A stretch of 64,000 bases of DNA from Pectobacterium aroidearum (GTDB lineage Bacteria > Pseudomonadota > Gammaproteobacteria > Enterobacterales > Enterobacteriaceae): NCBI RefSeq assembly GCF_041228105.1, contig NZ_CP166097.1:248001-312000 (forward strand), given 5' to 3'. The position numbers and the translations under genes are program-made. The notes beneath the pieces are model-generated. The model did no database searches. It had not been told where the DNA came from and saw only the letters and a list, made by a program, of their open reading frames with translations. Shown here piece by piece: positions 1 to 9,113 of this stretch; positions within the stretch are counted from its first letter, which is position 1; the number at the start of each line of letters is the position of its first letter.

Positions 1-1
1 C

Positions 2-1168
2 CTGACGCCGGACAAACAGCACTCCGCTGTTGTTCAGGCGGTACAACCGCTGATGAAACAGGGCGCAGCGCTGGGCTACTCCCACGGCTTCAACATCGTT
101 GAAGTGGGCGAGCAAATCCGTAAAGACATCACCGTCGTAATGGTGGCGCCGAAGTGCCCAGGTACGGAAGTACGTGAAGAATACAAACGTGGTTTCGGCG
201 TACCAACGCTGATCGCGGTTCACCCGGAAAACGATCCGAAGGGCGAAGGCATGGCAATTGCTAAAGCCTGGGCTGCGGCAACCGGTGGTCACCGTGCTGG
301 CGTTCTGCAATCTTCATTCGTTGCGGAAGTGAAATCTGACCTGATGGGTGAGCAGACTATTCTGTGCGGTATGTTGCAGGCAGGTTCTCTGCTGAGCTTC
401 GACAAACTGGTTGCTGAAGGTACCGATCCGGCGTATGCAGAAAAACTGATTCAGTTTGGCTGGGAAACCATCACCGAAGCGCTGAAGCAGGGCGGCATTA
501 CGCTGATGATGGATCGCCTGTCCAATCCGGCAAAACTGCGTGCTTATGCGCTGTCTGAGCAGTTGAAAGGCATCATGGCGCCGCTGTTCCAGAAACACAT
601 GGATGACATCATCTCCGGCGAATTCTCCAGCGGCATGATGGCTGACTGGGCGAACGATGACGTGAAACTGCTGACCTGGCGTGAAGAGACCGGTAAAACG
701 GCATTCGAAAACGCACCGCAGTTCGACGGTAAAATCGCTGAGCAGGAATACTTTGATAACGGCGTGCTGATGGTTGCGATGGTGAAAGCGGGCGTTGAGC
801 TGGCGTTTGAAACCATGGTGAGCTCTGGCATCATCGAAGAATCCGCTTACTACGAGTCACTGCATGAGCTGCCGCTGATCGCCAACACCATCGCGCGTAA
901 GCGTCTGTATGAAATGAACGTGGTTATCTCTGATACCGCAGAATACGGTAACTACCTGTTCGCTAACGCCGCTGTTCCATTGCTGAAAGATGCGTTCATG
1001 GCATCTCTGCAGCCGGGCGATCTGGGCAAAGCGGTAGCGGGTACCGAAGTGGACAACGCGCAGCTGCGTGATGTTAACGAAGCTATCCGTAACCACCCAA
1101 TCGAAACCGTAGGCCAAACGCTGCGTGGTTACATGAAAGACATGAAGCGTATCGCCGTTGCGGGTTAA
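2..1168 (+). CDS. ilvC: Ketol-acid reductoisomerase (class II), 3' part
   Basis: NADPH- and Mg-dependent isomeroreductase of valine/isoleucine synthesis, converting acetolactate and acetohydroxybutyrate to dihydroxy acids in the cytoplasm. The reading frame is open from the first bases of the window, so the gene is cut by the window edge and about 100 N-terminal residues with most of the Rossmann domain are missing. The 388 visible residues match E. coli IlvC almost throughout, including [20 protein letters not shown] and the two tandem C-terminal knotted domains typical of the 490-residue class II enzyme. The protein ends in KRIAVAG as in E. coli. A strong terminator follows within 40 bases, so ilvC ends its own transcript. 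Confidence 0.98.
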   Translation: MTPDKQHSAVVQAVQPLMKQGAALGYSHGFNIVEVGEQIRKDITVVMVAPKCPGTEVREEYKRGFGVPTLIAVHPENDPKGEGMAIAKAWAAATGGHRAGVLQSSFVAEVKSDLMGEQTILCGMLQAGSLLSFDKLVAEGTDPAYAEKLIQFGWETITEALKQGGITLMMDRLSNPAKLRAYALSEQLKGIMAPLFQKHMDDIISGEFSSGMMADWANDDVKLLTWREETGKTAFENAPQFDGKIAEQEYFDNGVLMVAMVKAGVELAFETMVSSGIIEESAYYESLHELPLIANTIARKRLYEMNVVISDTAEYGNYLFANAAVPLLKDAFMASLQPGDLGKAVAGTEVDNAQLRDVNEAIRNHPIETVGQTLRGYMKDMKRIAVAG

Positions 1169-1205
1169 TGTGACGTTCTACGTTTACTGAAACACGATGA
1201 TTGCT

Positions 1206-1236
1206 ATGCTGCTCCTCAGGGAGCAGCATTTTTTTT
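1206..1236 (+). terminator. Rho-independent terminator of ilvC
   Basis: A 10-bp perfect stem (ATGCTGCTCC / GGAGCAGCAT) with a TCAG loop is followed at once by a run of eight T. It lies 38 bases after the ilvC stop. Confidence 0.93.
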
Positions 1237-1288
1237 ATCCGTAGTTATCCCTTAGCCTGCGCTATCTACGTTACCTATTGGCGGTGCT

Positions 1289-1915
1289 TTAGCGTGAGGC
1301 AAGCGTCAGCGCAGTGGTTAATTCTGCTTTTGTCATACGAATACAGTAAGACGGCATACCTCTTTCAAAGCGCCATCCTTCAGACAATTTTCCCGCATCG
1401 ACCACATCAAATCCGAATGCATCATAGAGTTCAGCCACAATAGCTTTTTCCTGCTCATCATCACCTGCAAGCGGTAGCGCGCGGCGATTGGCTGAGCCTG
1501 TCGGGAGCCCATCGCTTTCAAGCTGCGTCATAGGGATGGCATTGAACGCTTTGGTGATCCTGGCGTCTGGTAAATAACACGCCAGTAGCTCGCTGGTCGT
1601 GGTGCTGCGCGTATCAAGTGCGGTGACCTTACCATCTCGCTCGGTATAGTAATTGACGGTATCGATGACGGATTTTCCCCGTAAAGCCTGTTCAGGGAGT
1701 TTATCGATGGCGGTAAAGGGAACGGCGATAACCACAATGTCACCAAATAGCGCGGCCTGAGTGGCGGTTCCGATATCGCAGCCGATCATCGGGCGGAGGC
1801 TGAAAAGTGATTGGGGGTCGCGTGAGTTACTGAGCATGACCTGATGACCGTTCTGAAGCGCTAATTTAGCTATCGCCCGTCCAACAAAGCCTGCACCAAT
1901 AATGCCGATATTCAT
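1289..1915 (-). CDS. NADPH-dependent F420-reductase-like Rossmann oxidoreductase
   Basis: A 208-residue protein opening with the dinucleotide-binding motif GIIGAGFVGRAIAKLA, then LSNSRDP, typical of the family often named NADP oxidoreductase, coenzyme F420-dependent (COG2085). Enterobacteria lack F420, so the likely cofactor is NADP(H); the substrate is unknown. The chosen ATG follows a good AGGAG site. The gene is divergent from a LysR regulator with a 20-bp inverted repeat between them, which suggests that the regulator controls it. No terminator of its own is evident; it converges on the ilvC terminator. Confidence 0.8.
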   Translation of the reverse strand: MNIGIIGAGFVGRAIAKLALQNGHQVMLSNSRDPQSLFSLRPMIGCDIGTATQAALFGDIVVIAVPFTAIDKLPEQALRGKSVIDTVNYYTERDGKVTALDTRSTTTSELLACYLPDARITKAFNAIPMTQLESDGLPTGSANRRALPLAGDDEQEKAIVAELYDAFGFDVVDAGKLSEGWRFERGMPSYCIRMTKAELTTALTLASR

Positions 1916-1958
1916 CTTCTTCTCCTTAATGCTTTTGAGAAAAGCAGCTTAATTGCCT

Positions 1959-1978
1959 ACAATTTGAAGATAAATTGT
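1959..1978. promoter_or_regulatory. Candidate LysR operator between divergent genes
   Basis: Perfect inverted repeat ACAATTT-N6-AAATTGT in the 101-base gap between the oxidoreductase and the LysR gene. It contains the T-N11-A arrangement that LysR-type regulators bind. The position suits autoregulation and activation of the divergent gene. The assignment is inferred from position and symmetry. Confidence 0.6.
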
Positions 1979-2016
1979 GATTTTAAAAGCAAACAAACAA
2001 CAAATATGAGCGAATA

Positions 2017-2904
2017 ATGGACCGGCTGACCAGTATGAGTGTCTTTGTCAAAGCATCGGAGTTAGGGTCTTTTGCCGCCGCCGGAGAAGCGTTAGGCATA
2101 TCTCCACAGATGGTGGCGAAGCAGGTGGCGTGGCTTGAAGCGAGGCTTGGCGTTCGGTTGCTGAATCGTACGACGCGGAAGCAAAGCCTGACGGATATTG
2201 GTTTGCGTTATTATGAGCGCTGCAAGGTTGTGCTTGCCGAGGCAGAGGATGCTGACGCAGTCGCCCGTGAGATGCAGGTGACACCTTCAGGAATTATTCA
2301 GGTTAACGCGCCGGTTACCTGGGGATCGCATCTACTCGCGCCGTTTATCACACACTATCTTGCCCGCTATCCTGACACGCAAATTGCGCTGACGCTGAAT
2401 GATCGTATGGTCGACCCAATAGAAGAGGGGTTTGAAGTCATTATTCGTATCGGTGAATTGGCAGATAGTTCGATGGTGGCTTGGCCGCTTCAGCCTTACT
2501 CGTTGATTGCCTGTGCATCGCCTGACTATCTGGCGCGTGAAGGCGTGCCGGAGACGCCAGCCAGCCTCGCACGTCACGCGTGCCTTATTTATGGTGTACG
2601 CACCGCCGCGACGTCTTGCCGATGGGTATTCCAGAAAGAGGGTAAGTCCGAAGAAGTCAGGCCACAGGGTAGGCTTTTTGCTAATGACTGGAACGCGTTG
2701 CTACATGCAGCGATAGAGGGATATGGTATTACGCTTGGGCCGGAGGCCGTGCTACGTAAGGAAATTGACCGCGGACGACTGGTTCAGGTGCTATCTGACT
2801 ATGACGGCCCTGCTCGCCCGGTTCATGTTATGGTCCCGATGGGACGGCGGTCGGCGGTTAAAATTAAAACCTTTGTCGATGCAATCAGAGCAACTTTCGG
2901 ATAA
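2017..2904 (+). CDS. LysR-type transcriptional regulator
   Basis: A 295-residue regulator with an N-terminal winged helix-turn-helix (SMSVFVKASELGSFAAAGEALGISPQ, then LEARLGVRLLNRTTR at about 45-60) and a LysR substrate-binding domain from about residue 90. It belongs to the large subgroup whose members often regulate a divergent oxidoreductase. The start has only a weak ribosome site; the upstream ATG at 2006 opens a three-codon frame that ends two bases before this ATG. The effector is not predictable from sequence. Confidence 0.9.
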   Translation: MDRLTSMSVFVKASELGSFAAAGEALGISPQMVAKQVAWLEARLGVRLLNRTTRKQSLTDIGLRYYERCKVVLAEAEDADAVAREMQVTPSGIIQVNAPVTWGSHLLAPFITHYLARYPDTQIALTLNDRMVDPIEEGFEVIIRIGELADSSMVAWPLQPYSLIACASPDYLAREGVPETPASLARHACLIYGVRTAATSCRWVFQKEGKSEEVRPQGRLFANDWNALLHAAIEGYGITLGPEAVLRKEIDRGRLVQVLSDYDGPARPVHVMVPMGRRSAVKIKTFVDAIRATFG

Positions 2905-2910
2905 CGATAA

Positions 2911-2939
2911 GCCCGTGTCATCCAAATGATGCCACGGGC
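2911..2939. terminator. Possible bidirectional hairpin between convergent LysR and putP genes
   Basis: GCCCGTG(T)CAT pairs with ATG(C)CACGGGC with one mismatch. It lies in the 42-base gap between convergent genes, but neither side has a real T run, so termination by it is uncertain. Confidence 0.4.
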
Positions 2940-2946
2940 GTGATGA

Positions 2947-4431
2947 CTACTCGGACTGATATTCAGCTTCCGCCTGATTGAAGCGGTCGGTAATTGCTTT
3001 TGATGGCGCTTTACCCAGCAGGCTGACGATAAAAATGGTCAGGCTGTTGAAGATGAAACCAGGGATAATTTCATACAGACCCAGCCAGGCGTACTGTTTC
3101 CAGATCAGCACGGTTGCTGCACCCACGATCATACCGAGCAGCGCACCGTTGCGCGTCATGCGCGGCCACAGCAGAGAAATCAAAATCACCGGCCCGAATG
3201 CGGCGCCGAACCCAGCCCAGGCATAGCTCACCAGACCCAGAACGCGGTTTTCAGGATTAAGCGACAGCGCGATAGCGATGATAGCGACGAGCAGTACCAT
3301 GGCGCGCCCCACCCACACCAGCTCTTTCTGGCTGGCATTCTTGCGCAGGAATGGCTTGTATAAATCTTCGGTGATGGCGCTGGAGCACACCAGCAACTGG
3401 CAACTCAGCGTACTCATCACGGCGGCCAGAATCGCAGACAGCAGCACGCCGGCAATCCACGGATTGAACAGCAACATCGACAGCTCGATAAAGACACGCT
3501 CGCTGTTTTGCGTCACGCTACCGGCCTGATCCGGGTTGTTGTGGAAGTAGGCGATGCCGAAAAAACCCACCGTCACGGCACCGGCAAGACACAGAATCAT
3601 CCAGGTCATGCTGATGCGACGTGCACTGTGGATCGTGTGGTGTGAATCGGCGGCCATAAAACGCGCCAGAATGTGCGGTTGACCAAAATAGCCCAGACCC
3701 CAACCCATCAGCGAGATGATGGCAACAAAATTCAGCCCTTTGAACATATCCATATTGGCCGGATTTTTTGCTTCAATCACCATGAGTGAGGTGTCTATCC
3801 CTCCCAGTGATAAAATGACCATCACGGGGGTCAGGATCAGGGCGAAAATCATCAGGGTGGCCTGAACGGTGTCCGTCCAGCTCACGGCCAGAAAGCCGCC
3901 GATAAAGGTATAGGCAATGGTGGCTGTTGCCCCTGCCCATAACGCGGTTTCGTAGCTCATGCCAAAGGTGCTTTCAAACAGACGAGCTCCCGCAACCACG
4001 CCGGATGCACAATAAATGGTGAAGAAAATCAGGATCACTAACGCGGAAATCACACGCAGTAATTTGCTGTTATCTTCAAAGCGGTGGGTGAAATAGTCAG
4101 GAAGGGTAAGCGCGTTGTGGTTGACCTCAGTGTGTACGCGTAGGCGTCCGGCGACCCATTTCCAGTTCAGGTAGGCGCCTAACGTCAGGCCGATCGCGAT
4201 CCAGCTTTCCGAGATCCCGGAAATGAAAATGGCACCCGGTAACCCCATGAGCAGCCAGCCGCTCATATCGGAAGCGCCTGCCGACAATGCGGTCACCACA
4301 CTGCCCATCCGACGTCCGCCCAGAATGTAATCGCCAAAGTTATTCGTTGCGCGATAGGCAAACAGGCCGATGAGAACCATCCCGAAGATATACACCAGAA
4401 ACGTCACCAACATAGGTGTGCTTATTGTCAT
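2947..4431 (-). CDS. putP: Sodium/proline symporter PutP
   Basis: Inner membrane Na+/proline symporter of the SSS family, 494 residues against about 502 in E. coli. Roughly thirteen hydrophobic segments are visible. The N-terminal part carries GGRRMGSVVTALSAGASDMSG, the conserved TM2 region involved in Na+ and proline binding in PutP. It is transcribed away from putA, the enzyme that degrades its substrate, and shares with it a control region holding GTTGCA PutA operator motifs. Control by the PutA repressor form is therefore expected, as in E. coli. Confidence 0.96.
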   Translation of the reverse strand: MTISTPMLVTFLVYIFGMVLIGLFAYRATNNFGDYILGGRRMGSVVTALSAGASDMSGWLLMGLPGAIFISGISESWIAIGLTLGAYLNWKWVAGRLRVHTEVNHNALTLPDYFTHRFEDNSKLLRVISALVILIFFTIYCASGVVAGARLFESTFGMSYETALWAGATATIAYTFIGGFLAVSWTDTVQATLMIFALILTPVMVILSLGGIDTSLMVIEAKNPANMDMFKGLNFVAIISLMGWGLGYFGQPHILARFMAADSHHTIHSARRISMTWMILCLAGAVTVGFFGIAYFHNNPDQAGSVTQNSERVFIELSMLLFNPWIAGVLLSAILAAVMSTLSCQLLVCSSAITEDLYKPFLRKNASQKELVWVGRAMVLLVAIIAIALSLNPENRVLGLVSYAWAGFGAAFGPVILISLLWPRMTRNGALLGMIVGAATVLIWKQYAWLGLYEIIPGFIFNSLTIFIVSLLGKAPSKAITDRFNQAEAEYQSE

Positions 4432-4526
4432 TCAACTCTCCACATTATTTTTCGTGCCGCTGTTGCGGCGACGCTGTGTTTTATTGTCATCACTCAGGCC
4501 GGAACGAGGTCTGAAGGTGATAAGGG

Positions 4527-4569
4527 GTTGCAACCGCTCCATTTGTTAACAAGGTTGCACAAAGTTGCA
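4527..4569. promoter_or_regulatory. put control region: three PutA operator motifs
   Basis: GTTGCA occurs at 4527-4532, 4554-4559 and 4564-4569 within the putP-putA intergenic region. In E. coli the ribbon-helix-helix domain of PutA binds this hexamer at several sites to repress both genes when proline is absent. The PutA encoded next door keeps that domain almost unchanged, so the same recognition is likely. The first copy sits inside the palindrome GGTTGCAACC. Confidence 0.8.
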
Positions 4570-4627
4570 ACATGGTCGATATTGACGTTTTCCCGATGTG
4601 CATCTTCTAATGACAGGAGTGGACGCT

Positions 4628-7600
4628 ATGGGCTTTACCACGATGGGTGTAAAACTCGATGAGGAAACGCGCGAACGCATCAAGGCTGCAGCACAGCGAA
4701 TTGATCGTACACCGCACTGGCTGATCAAACAGGCTATTTTCCATTACCTCGAACGCCTCGAAAGTGGCCTCGACACTCCTGAAACACCGCAATGGGCGAA
4801 CGTCAGCCACATTGAAGCGGAAGAGATTATGCCGCAATCTCGGGAAGAAGAAACCCACCAACCCTTCCTTGATTTCGCTGAGCAGGTTCTTCCCCAGTCA
4901 GTTATCCGCGCAGCCATTACTTCTGCTTATCGCCGACCCGAAAATGAATTAGTACCTATCTTGCTTGAACAGGCAAGACTTACCGATGAAATGTCGGCAT
5001 TAACGCAGCAACTGGCTTATCGACTGGCTGAGAAATTACGTAGCCAGAAAGCCGGGAGCGGGCGTGCAGGCATCGTGCAAGGACTGCTACAGGAATTCTC
5101 ACTTTCTTCTCAGGAAGGGGTGGCGCTGATGTGTTTAGCTGAAGCGTTGCTGCGTATTCCTGATAAATCTACGCGCGATGCGCTGATCCGCGACAAAATC
5201 AGCCGAGGAAACTGGCAGGCGCATCTTGGTCACAGCCCGTCGCTCTTTGTGAATGCCGCAACCTGGGGGCTATTGTTTACCGGAAAGTTAGTGGCGACAC
5301 ACAACGAGGCGCACCTGTCGAATTCTCTGAACCGCATGATCGGGAAAAGCGGTGAGCCGCTCATCCGCAAAGGCGTTGATATGGCCATGCGGCTGATGGG
5401 GGAGCAGTTTGTTACTGGAGAAACCATCGGTGAGGCGCTGGCGAATGCCCGTGAGCGAGAGGAGAAAGGCTTCCGTTACTCTTACGATATGTTAGGTGAA
5501 GCGGCGCTGACGGAACACGACGCTACCGCGTATCTGGCGGCCTATCAGCAGGCGATTCATGCTATCGGCAAAGCCTCGAACGGGCGCGGGATTTACGAAG
5601 GGCCGGGCATCTCCATCAAGCTATCGGCGCTGCATCCTCGCTATAGCCGGACACAGTACGACCGCGTGATGGAAGAACTCTACCCGCGTTTGTTGACGCT
5701 AACGCTGCTGGCGCGCCAGTACGATATCGGCATCAATATTGATGCGGAGGAAGCCGATCGACTGGAGATCTCACTCGATCTGCTGGAAAAACTCTGCATG
5801 GAACCGCAGCTGGCGGGATGGAATGGCATCGGGTTTGTCATTCAGGCGTATCAGAAACGCTGCCCGTATGTGATCGATGCGCTGATTGAATTGGCACAGC
5901 GCAGCCGTCGGCGGCTGATGATTCGTCTGGTGAAAGGTGCGTACTGGGATAGCGAAATTAAACGGGCACAGGTTGACGGGCTGGAGGGCTACCCGGTCTA
6001 CACGCGTAAGGTCTATACCGATGTGTCTTATCTGGCGTGCGCCCGTAAGCTGCTGGCCGTACCGAATCTGATTTATCCGCAGTTCGCCACGCACAATGCC
6101 CAGACGCTAAGCGCGATCTACCACATGGCGGGCAACAATTACTATCCCGGTCAGTATGAGTTTCAGTGCCTGCACGGCATGGGGGAACCGCTCTATGATC
6201 AGGTGGTTGGCACGGTTGCGGACGGTAAATTGAACCGACCGTGCCGTATTTATGCCCCGGTTGGCACCCATGAAACGCTGCTGGCTTATCTGGTGCGACG
6301 CTTGTTGGAAAACGGCGCGAATACTTCATTTGTTAACCGCATCGCAGATACCTCAATGCCGCTGGAAACGCTGATCGCCGATCCGATTCGCGGTGTAGAA
6401 GCGCTGGCAAAAGTGGAATGGAGTATGGGCGCACCGCATCCCCGCATTCCCCTGCCGCGTCAACTATATGGTCGAGAGCGGCAGAATTCGAGTGGGTTGG
6501 ATCTCTCGAACGAGCACCGGCTGGCTTCGCTCTCCAGTACGTTGCTGAGTCACGCACTTCAGCCGTGGTATGCCGCACCGATGCTTGAGGGCGAAAGCGT
6601 GGCGAGTGAAGAAAAGCCCGTGGTGAATCCTGCCGATGTGCACGATGTGGTGGGCTATGTTCGCGATGCCTCCGTGGCGGATGTTGAACTGGCGATAGAA
6701 ACGGCGGTACATGCTGGCACCATCTGGTTTGCGACGCCACCTGCGGAGCGTGCTGCGATACTGAATCAGGCCGCCTCGCTGATGGAAAATCAGTTACAGA
6801 GCCTGCTGGGCTTGCTGGTGCGGGAAGCGGGGAAATCCTTCAGTAACGCGATTGCGGAAGTGCGCGAAGCGGTGGACTTCTTGCGCTATTACGCGGGGCA
6901 GGTGCGGGATACGTTCACTAATGATACCCATCGTCCGCTGGGGCCGGTGGTTTGCATTAGCCCGTGGAATTTCCCGCTGGCGATCTTCACCGGACAAATC
7001 TCTGCTGCACTGGCGGCGGGAAATAGCGTATTAGCGAAGCCAGCTGAACAGACGCCGCTGATTGCGGCACAGGCAGTACGTATTTTACGTGAGGCGGGTG
7101 TCCCTCAGGGCGTGCTGCAACTATTGCCTGGTCAGGGAGAAACGATTGGCGCAGCGTTGGTCGGCGATGAACGGGTACGCGGCGTGGTATTTACCGGATC
7201 GACGGCCGTTGCCAAAACGCTGCAACGCAGCATCGCTGGCAGGCTCGATCCACAGGGGCGTTTGACACCGCTGATTGCCGAAACCGGTGGCCTGAATGCG
7301 ATGATTGTCGATTCCTCTGCACTGACGGAACAGGTGGTGAATGACGTTATCGCTTCTGCGTTCGATAGCGCCGGACAGCGTTGCTCAGCGCTGCGTCTTT
7401 TGTGTCTGCAAGACGATATTGCGGATCGCACTCTGACTATGCTGCGGGGCGCGATGGCGGAGTGTCGAATGGGGAACCCTGAACGCTTATCGACCGATAT
7501 CGGCCCGCTGATTGATGCGGAGGCGAAAGAGAATGTGGAACTGCATATTCAGACGATGCGGGCGCAAGGCCATACCGTGTTTCAGGCCGCGTATCCACAG

Positions 7601-8596
7601 GATGAAGAGACATGGCGGCACGGGACGTTTGTGAAGCCGACGCTGATCGAACTGGGCAATATAGGCGAGCTGAAAAAAGAAGTTTTTGGTCCAGTTTTAC
7701 ACGTTGTTCGCTATCAAAGCCAGCAGTTGGATACCGTGATTGAGCAAATCAACGCGGCAGGATTCGGCCTGACGCTGGGCGTGCATACCCGCATTGATGA
7801 AACCATCCAGCGTGTGACAGGCAAGGCAAGGGTGGGCAACCAATATGTGAACCGTAATATGGTTGGTGCCGTTGTCGGGGTTCAGCCGTTTGGCGGTGAA
7901 GGCTTATCGGGAACCGGGCCAAAGGCGGGCGGGCCGCTTTATCTGTACCGCTTGTTGGCTCATCGGCCGGACGACGCGCTCGCGGCAGGATTTGCGCAGC
8001 AGGATCGTGAGCCGTCTCCCGATATTTCTACCCGAACGTCGCCGCTGGCGGGGCTTCAGGTGCTGGAAACATGGGCGATTGCCGGGGAATGTCACGGTCT
8101 GGCGACGCTGTGCCAGCGTTACAGGGAAGATAGCGTCAGCGGGATAACGCGACAGCTGCCGGGCCCCACAGGAGAAAGCAATAGCTATACGTTGTTGCCG
8201 CGTGAACGGATTTTGTGTCTGGCGGATAACGAGGAAGATCGCTTGATTCAGACGGCGGCGGTGCTGGCAATCGGTGGGCAACTGCTGTGGCCGGAAGGTG
8301 AACAGGAGAAAACGCTCTATGACCGATTACCCGCAGAAGTGCAGTCGCATATTCAGTTCACGCCTGACTGGCAGCGGGACGATGTGTCTTTTCATGGCGT
8401 CATTTATCACGGAGACGCCGATCGGTTACGGCTGTTGAGTAAAACGCTTGCCGAACGAGACGGTCCGATTATCCTGCCGTTGGGCTACGCGCAGGGGGAT
8501 ACCCACGTTCAGCTTGAACGTCTGCTGAATGAACGTTCTTTGAGTATTAATACCGCGGCAGCGGGGGGAAATGCGAGTCTGATGACAATAGGCTAA
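4628..8596 (+). CDS. putA: Trifunctional PutA: repressor, proline dehydrogenase, P5C dehydrogenase
   Basis: Oxidises proline to glutamate in two steps and represses the put genes. 1322 residues, close to 1320 in E. coli. Residues 1-47 are the ribbon-helix-helix DNA-binding domain (TTMGVKLDEETRERIK). A FAD proline dehydrogenase barrel lies at about 260-610 and an aldehyde dehydrogenase domain at about 650-1120, with catalytic Cys919 in GQRCSALR. The C-terminal extension of trifunctional PutAs follows. I chose the ATG at 4628 because MGFTTMGVKL aligns with the E. coli start and AGGAG precedes it; an upstream in-frame ATG at 4598 lacks such support. The protein binds the membrane when reduced. 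Confidence 0.97.
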   Translation: MGFTTMGVKLDEETRERIKAAAQRIDRTPHWLIKQAIFHYLERLESGLDTPETPQWANVSHIEAEEIMPQSREEETHQPFLDFAEQVLPQSVIRAAITSAYRRPENELVPILLEQARLTDEMSALTQQLAYRLAEKLRSQKAGSGRAGIVQGLLQEFSLSSQEGVALMCLAEALLRIPDKSTRDALIRDKISRGNWQAHLGHSPSLFVNAATWGLLFTGKLVATHNEAHLSNSLNRMIGKSGEPLIRKGVDMAMRLMGEQFVTGETIGEALANAREREEKGFRYSYDMLGEAALTEHDATAYLAAYQQAIHAIGKASNGRGIYEGPGISIKLSALHPRYSRTQYDRVMEELYPRLLTLTLLARQYDIGINIDAEEADRLEISLDLLEKLCMEPQLAGWNGIGFVIQAYQKRCPYVIDALIELAQRSRRRLMIRLVKGAYWDSEIKRAQVDGLEGYPVYTRKVYTDVSYLACARKLLAVPNLIYPQFATHNAQTLSAIYHMAGNNYYPGQYEFQCLHGMGEPLYDQVVGTVADGKLNRPCRIYAPVGTHETLLAYLVRRLLENGANTSFVNRIADTSMPLETLIADPIRGVEALAKVEWSMGAPHPRIPLPRQLYGRERQNSSGLDLSNEHRLASLSSTLLSHALQPWYAAPMLEGESVASEEKPVVNPADVHDVVGYVRDASVADVELAIETAVHAGTIWFATPPAERAAILNQAASLMENQLQSLLGLLVREAGKSFSNAIAEVREAVDFLRYYAGQVRDTFTNDTHRPLGPVVCISPWNFPLAIFTGQISAALAAGNSVLAKPAEQTPLIAAQAVRILREAGVPQGVLQLLPGQGETIGAALVGDERVRGVVFTGSTAVAKTLQRSIAGRLDPQGRLTPLIAETGGLNAMIVDSSALTEQVVNDVIASAFDSAGQRCSALRLLCLQDDIADRTLTMLRGAMAECRMGNPERLSTDIGPLIDAEAKENVELHIQTMRAQGHTVFQAAYPQDEETWRHGTFVKPTLIELGNIGELKKEVFGPVLHVVRYQSQQLDTVIEQINAAGFGLTLGVHTRIDETIQRVTGKARVGNQYVNRNMVGAVVGVQPFGGEGLSGTGPKAGGPLYLYRLLAHRPDDALAAGFAQQDREPSPDISTRTSPLAGLQVLETWAIAGECHGLATLCQRYREDSVSGITRQLPGPTGESNSYTLLPRERILCLADNEEDRLIQTAAVLAIGGQLLWPEGEQEKTLYDRLPAEVQSHIQFTPDWQRDDVSFHGVIYHGDADRLRLLSKTLAERDGPIILPLGYAQGDTHVQLERLLNERSLSINTAAAGGNASLMTIG

Positions 8597-8609
8597 GGTG
8601 TCCAAGAGA

Positions 8610-8645
8610 AAAAAGCGCGCCAAACCAGAAGGTCGGCGCGCTTTT
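8610..8645. terminator. Bidirectional terminator between putA and ppiC
   Basis: AAAAAGCGCGCC pairs with GGCGCGCTTTTT around a 13-base loop. The A and T tracts on both flanks make it work for putA on the plus strand and ppiC on the minus strand. Confidence 0.88.
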
Positions 8646-8671
8646 TATGTTCGGGGCATCAGCGTAACGGC

Positions 8672-8953
8672 TTAGTTGCGGTATAGCACCTTGATCACAT
8701 GGTATCCAAACTGGGTTTTCACCGGACCAAACGGCTTCAGCAATTCGCAGGAAAACACGGCCTTATCGAACGCTGGCACCATGTCACCTTTACGAAATTC
8801 ACCTAAATCGCCGCCGTTGCGTTTTGACGGGCAGGTCGAGTGTTTTTGCGCCAGTTTCTGGAAGTCAGCGCCTTTTTCCAGTTGAGCAAGGATATCGTTA
8901 GCCTGCTGTTCAGTGTCTACCAGAATGTGCAAAGCTGCTGCGGTATTTGCCAT
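8672..8953 (-). CDS. ppiC: Peptidyl-prolyl cis-trans isomerase C (parvulin)
   Basis: A 93-residue single-domain cytoplasmic parvulin, the same length as E. coli PpiC. It carries AAALHILV at the start, [21 protein letters not shown] in the middle and [13 protein letters not shown] at the end, the conserved rotamase fold. An upstream extension of 19 codons is possible, but [10 protein letters not shown] matches the E. coli start and is preceded by a GGTAAC-type site. It is divergent from rep, as in E. coli. Confidence 0.97.
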   Translation of the reverse strand: MANTAAALHILVDTEQQANDILAQLEKGADFQKLAQKHSTCPSKRNGGDLGEFRKGDMVPAFDKAVFSCELLKPFGPVKTQFGYHVIKVLYRN

Positions 8954-9113
8954 GTTGTTACCTTTTTTGCAAAAGAGATTCCGGTGCGCAATGTAACATT
9001 TGCAACGCAAGATGTGGACTGCGACGTGCTTTCCTTAATAACAAATCCTCGGTCAAGATCGATACGGCTTTCTGCTACAATCGCCTTCCGTTTTATGAGT
9101 GAGCAAGATCGTT

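Noticed and set aside
4598..4627. Ten-residue N-terminal extension of PutA
   Set aside because: The ATG at 4628 has AGGAG and aligns with the E. coli start directly before the ribbon-helix-helix domain.
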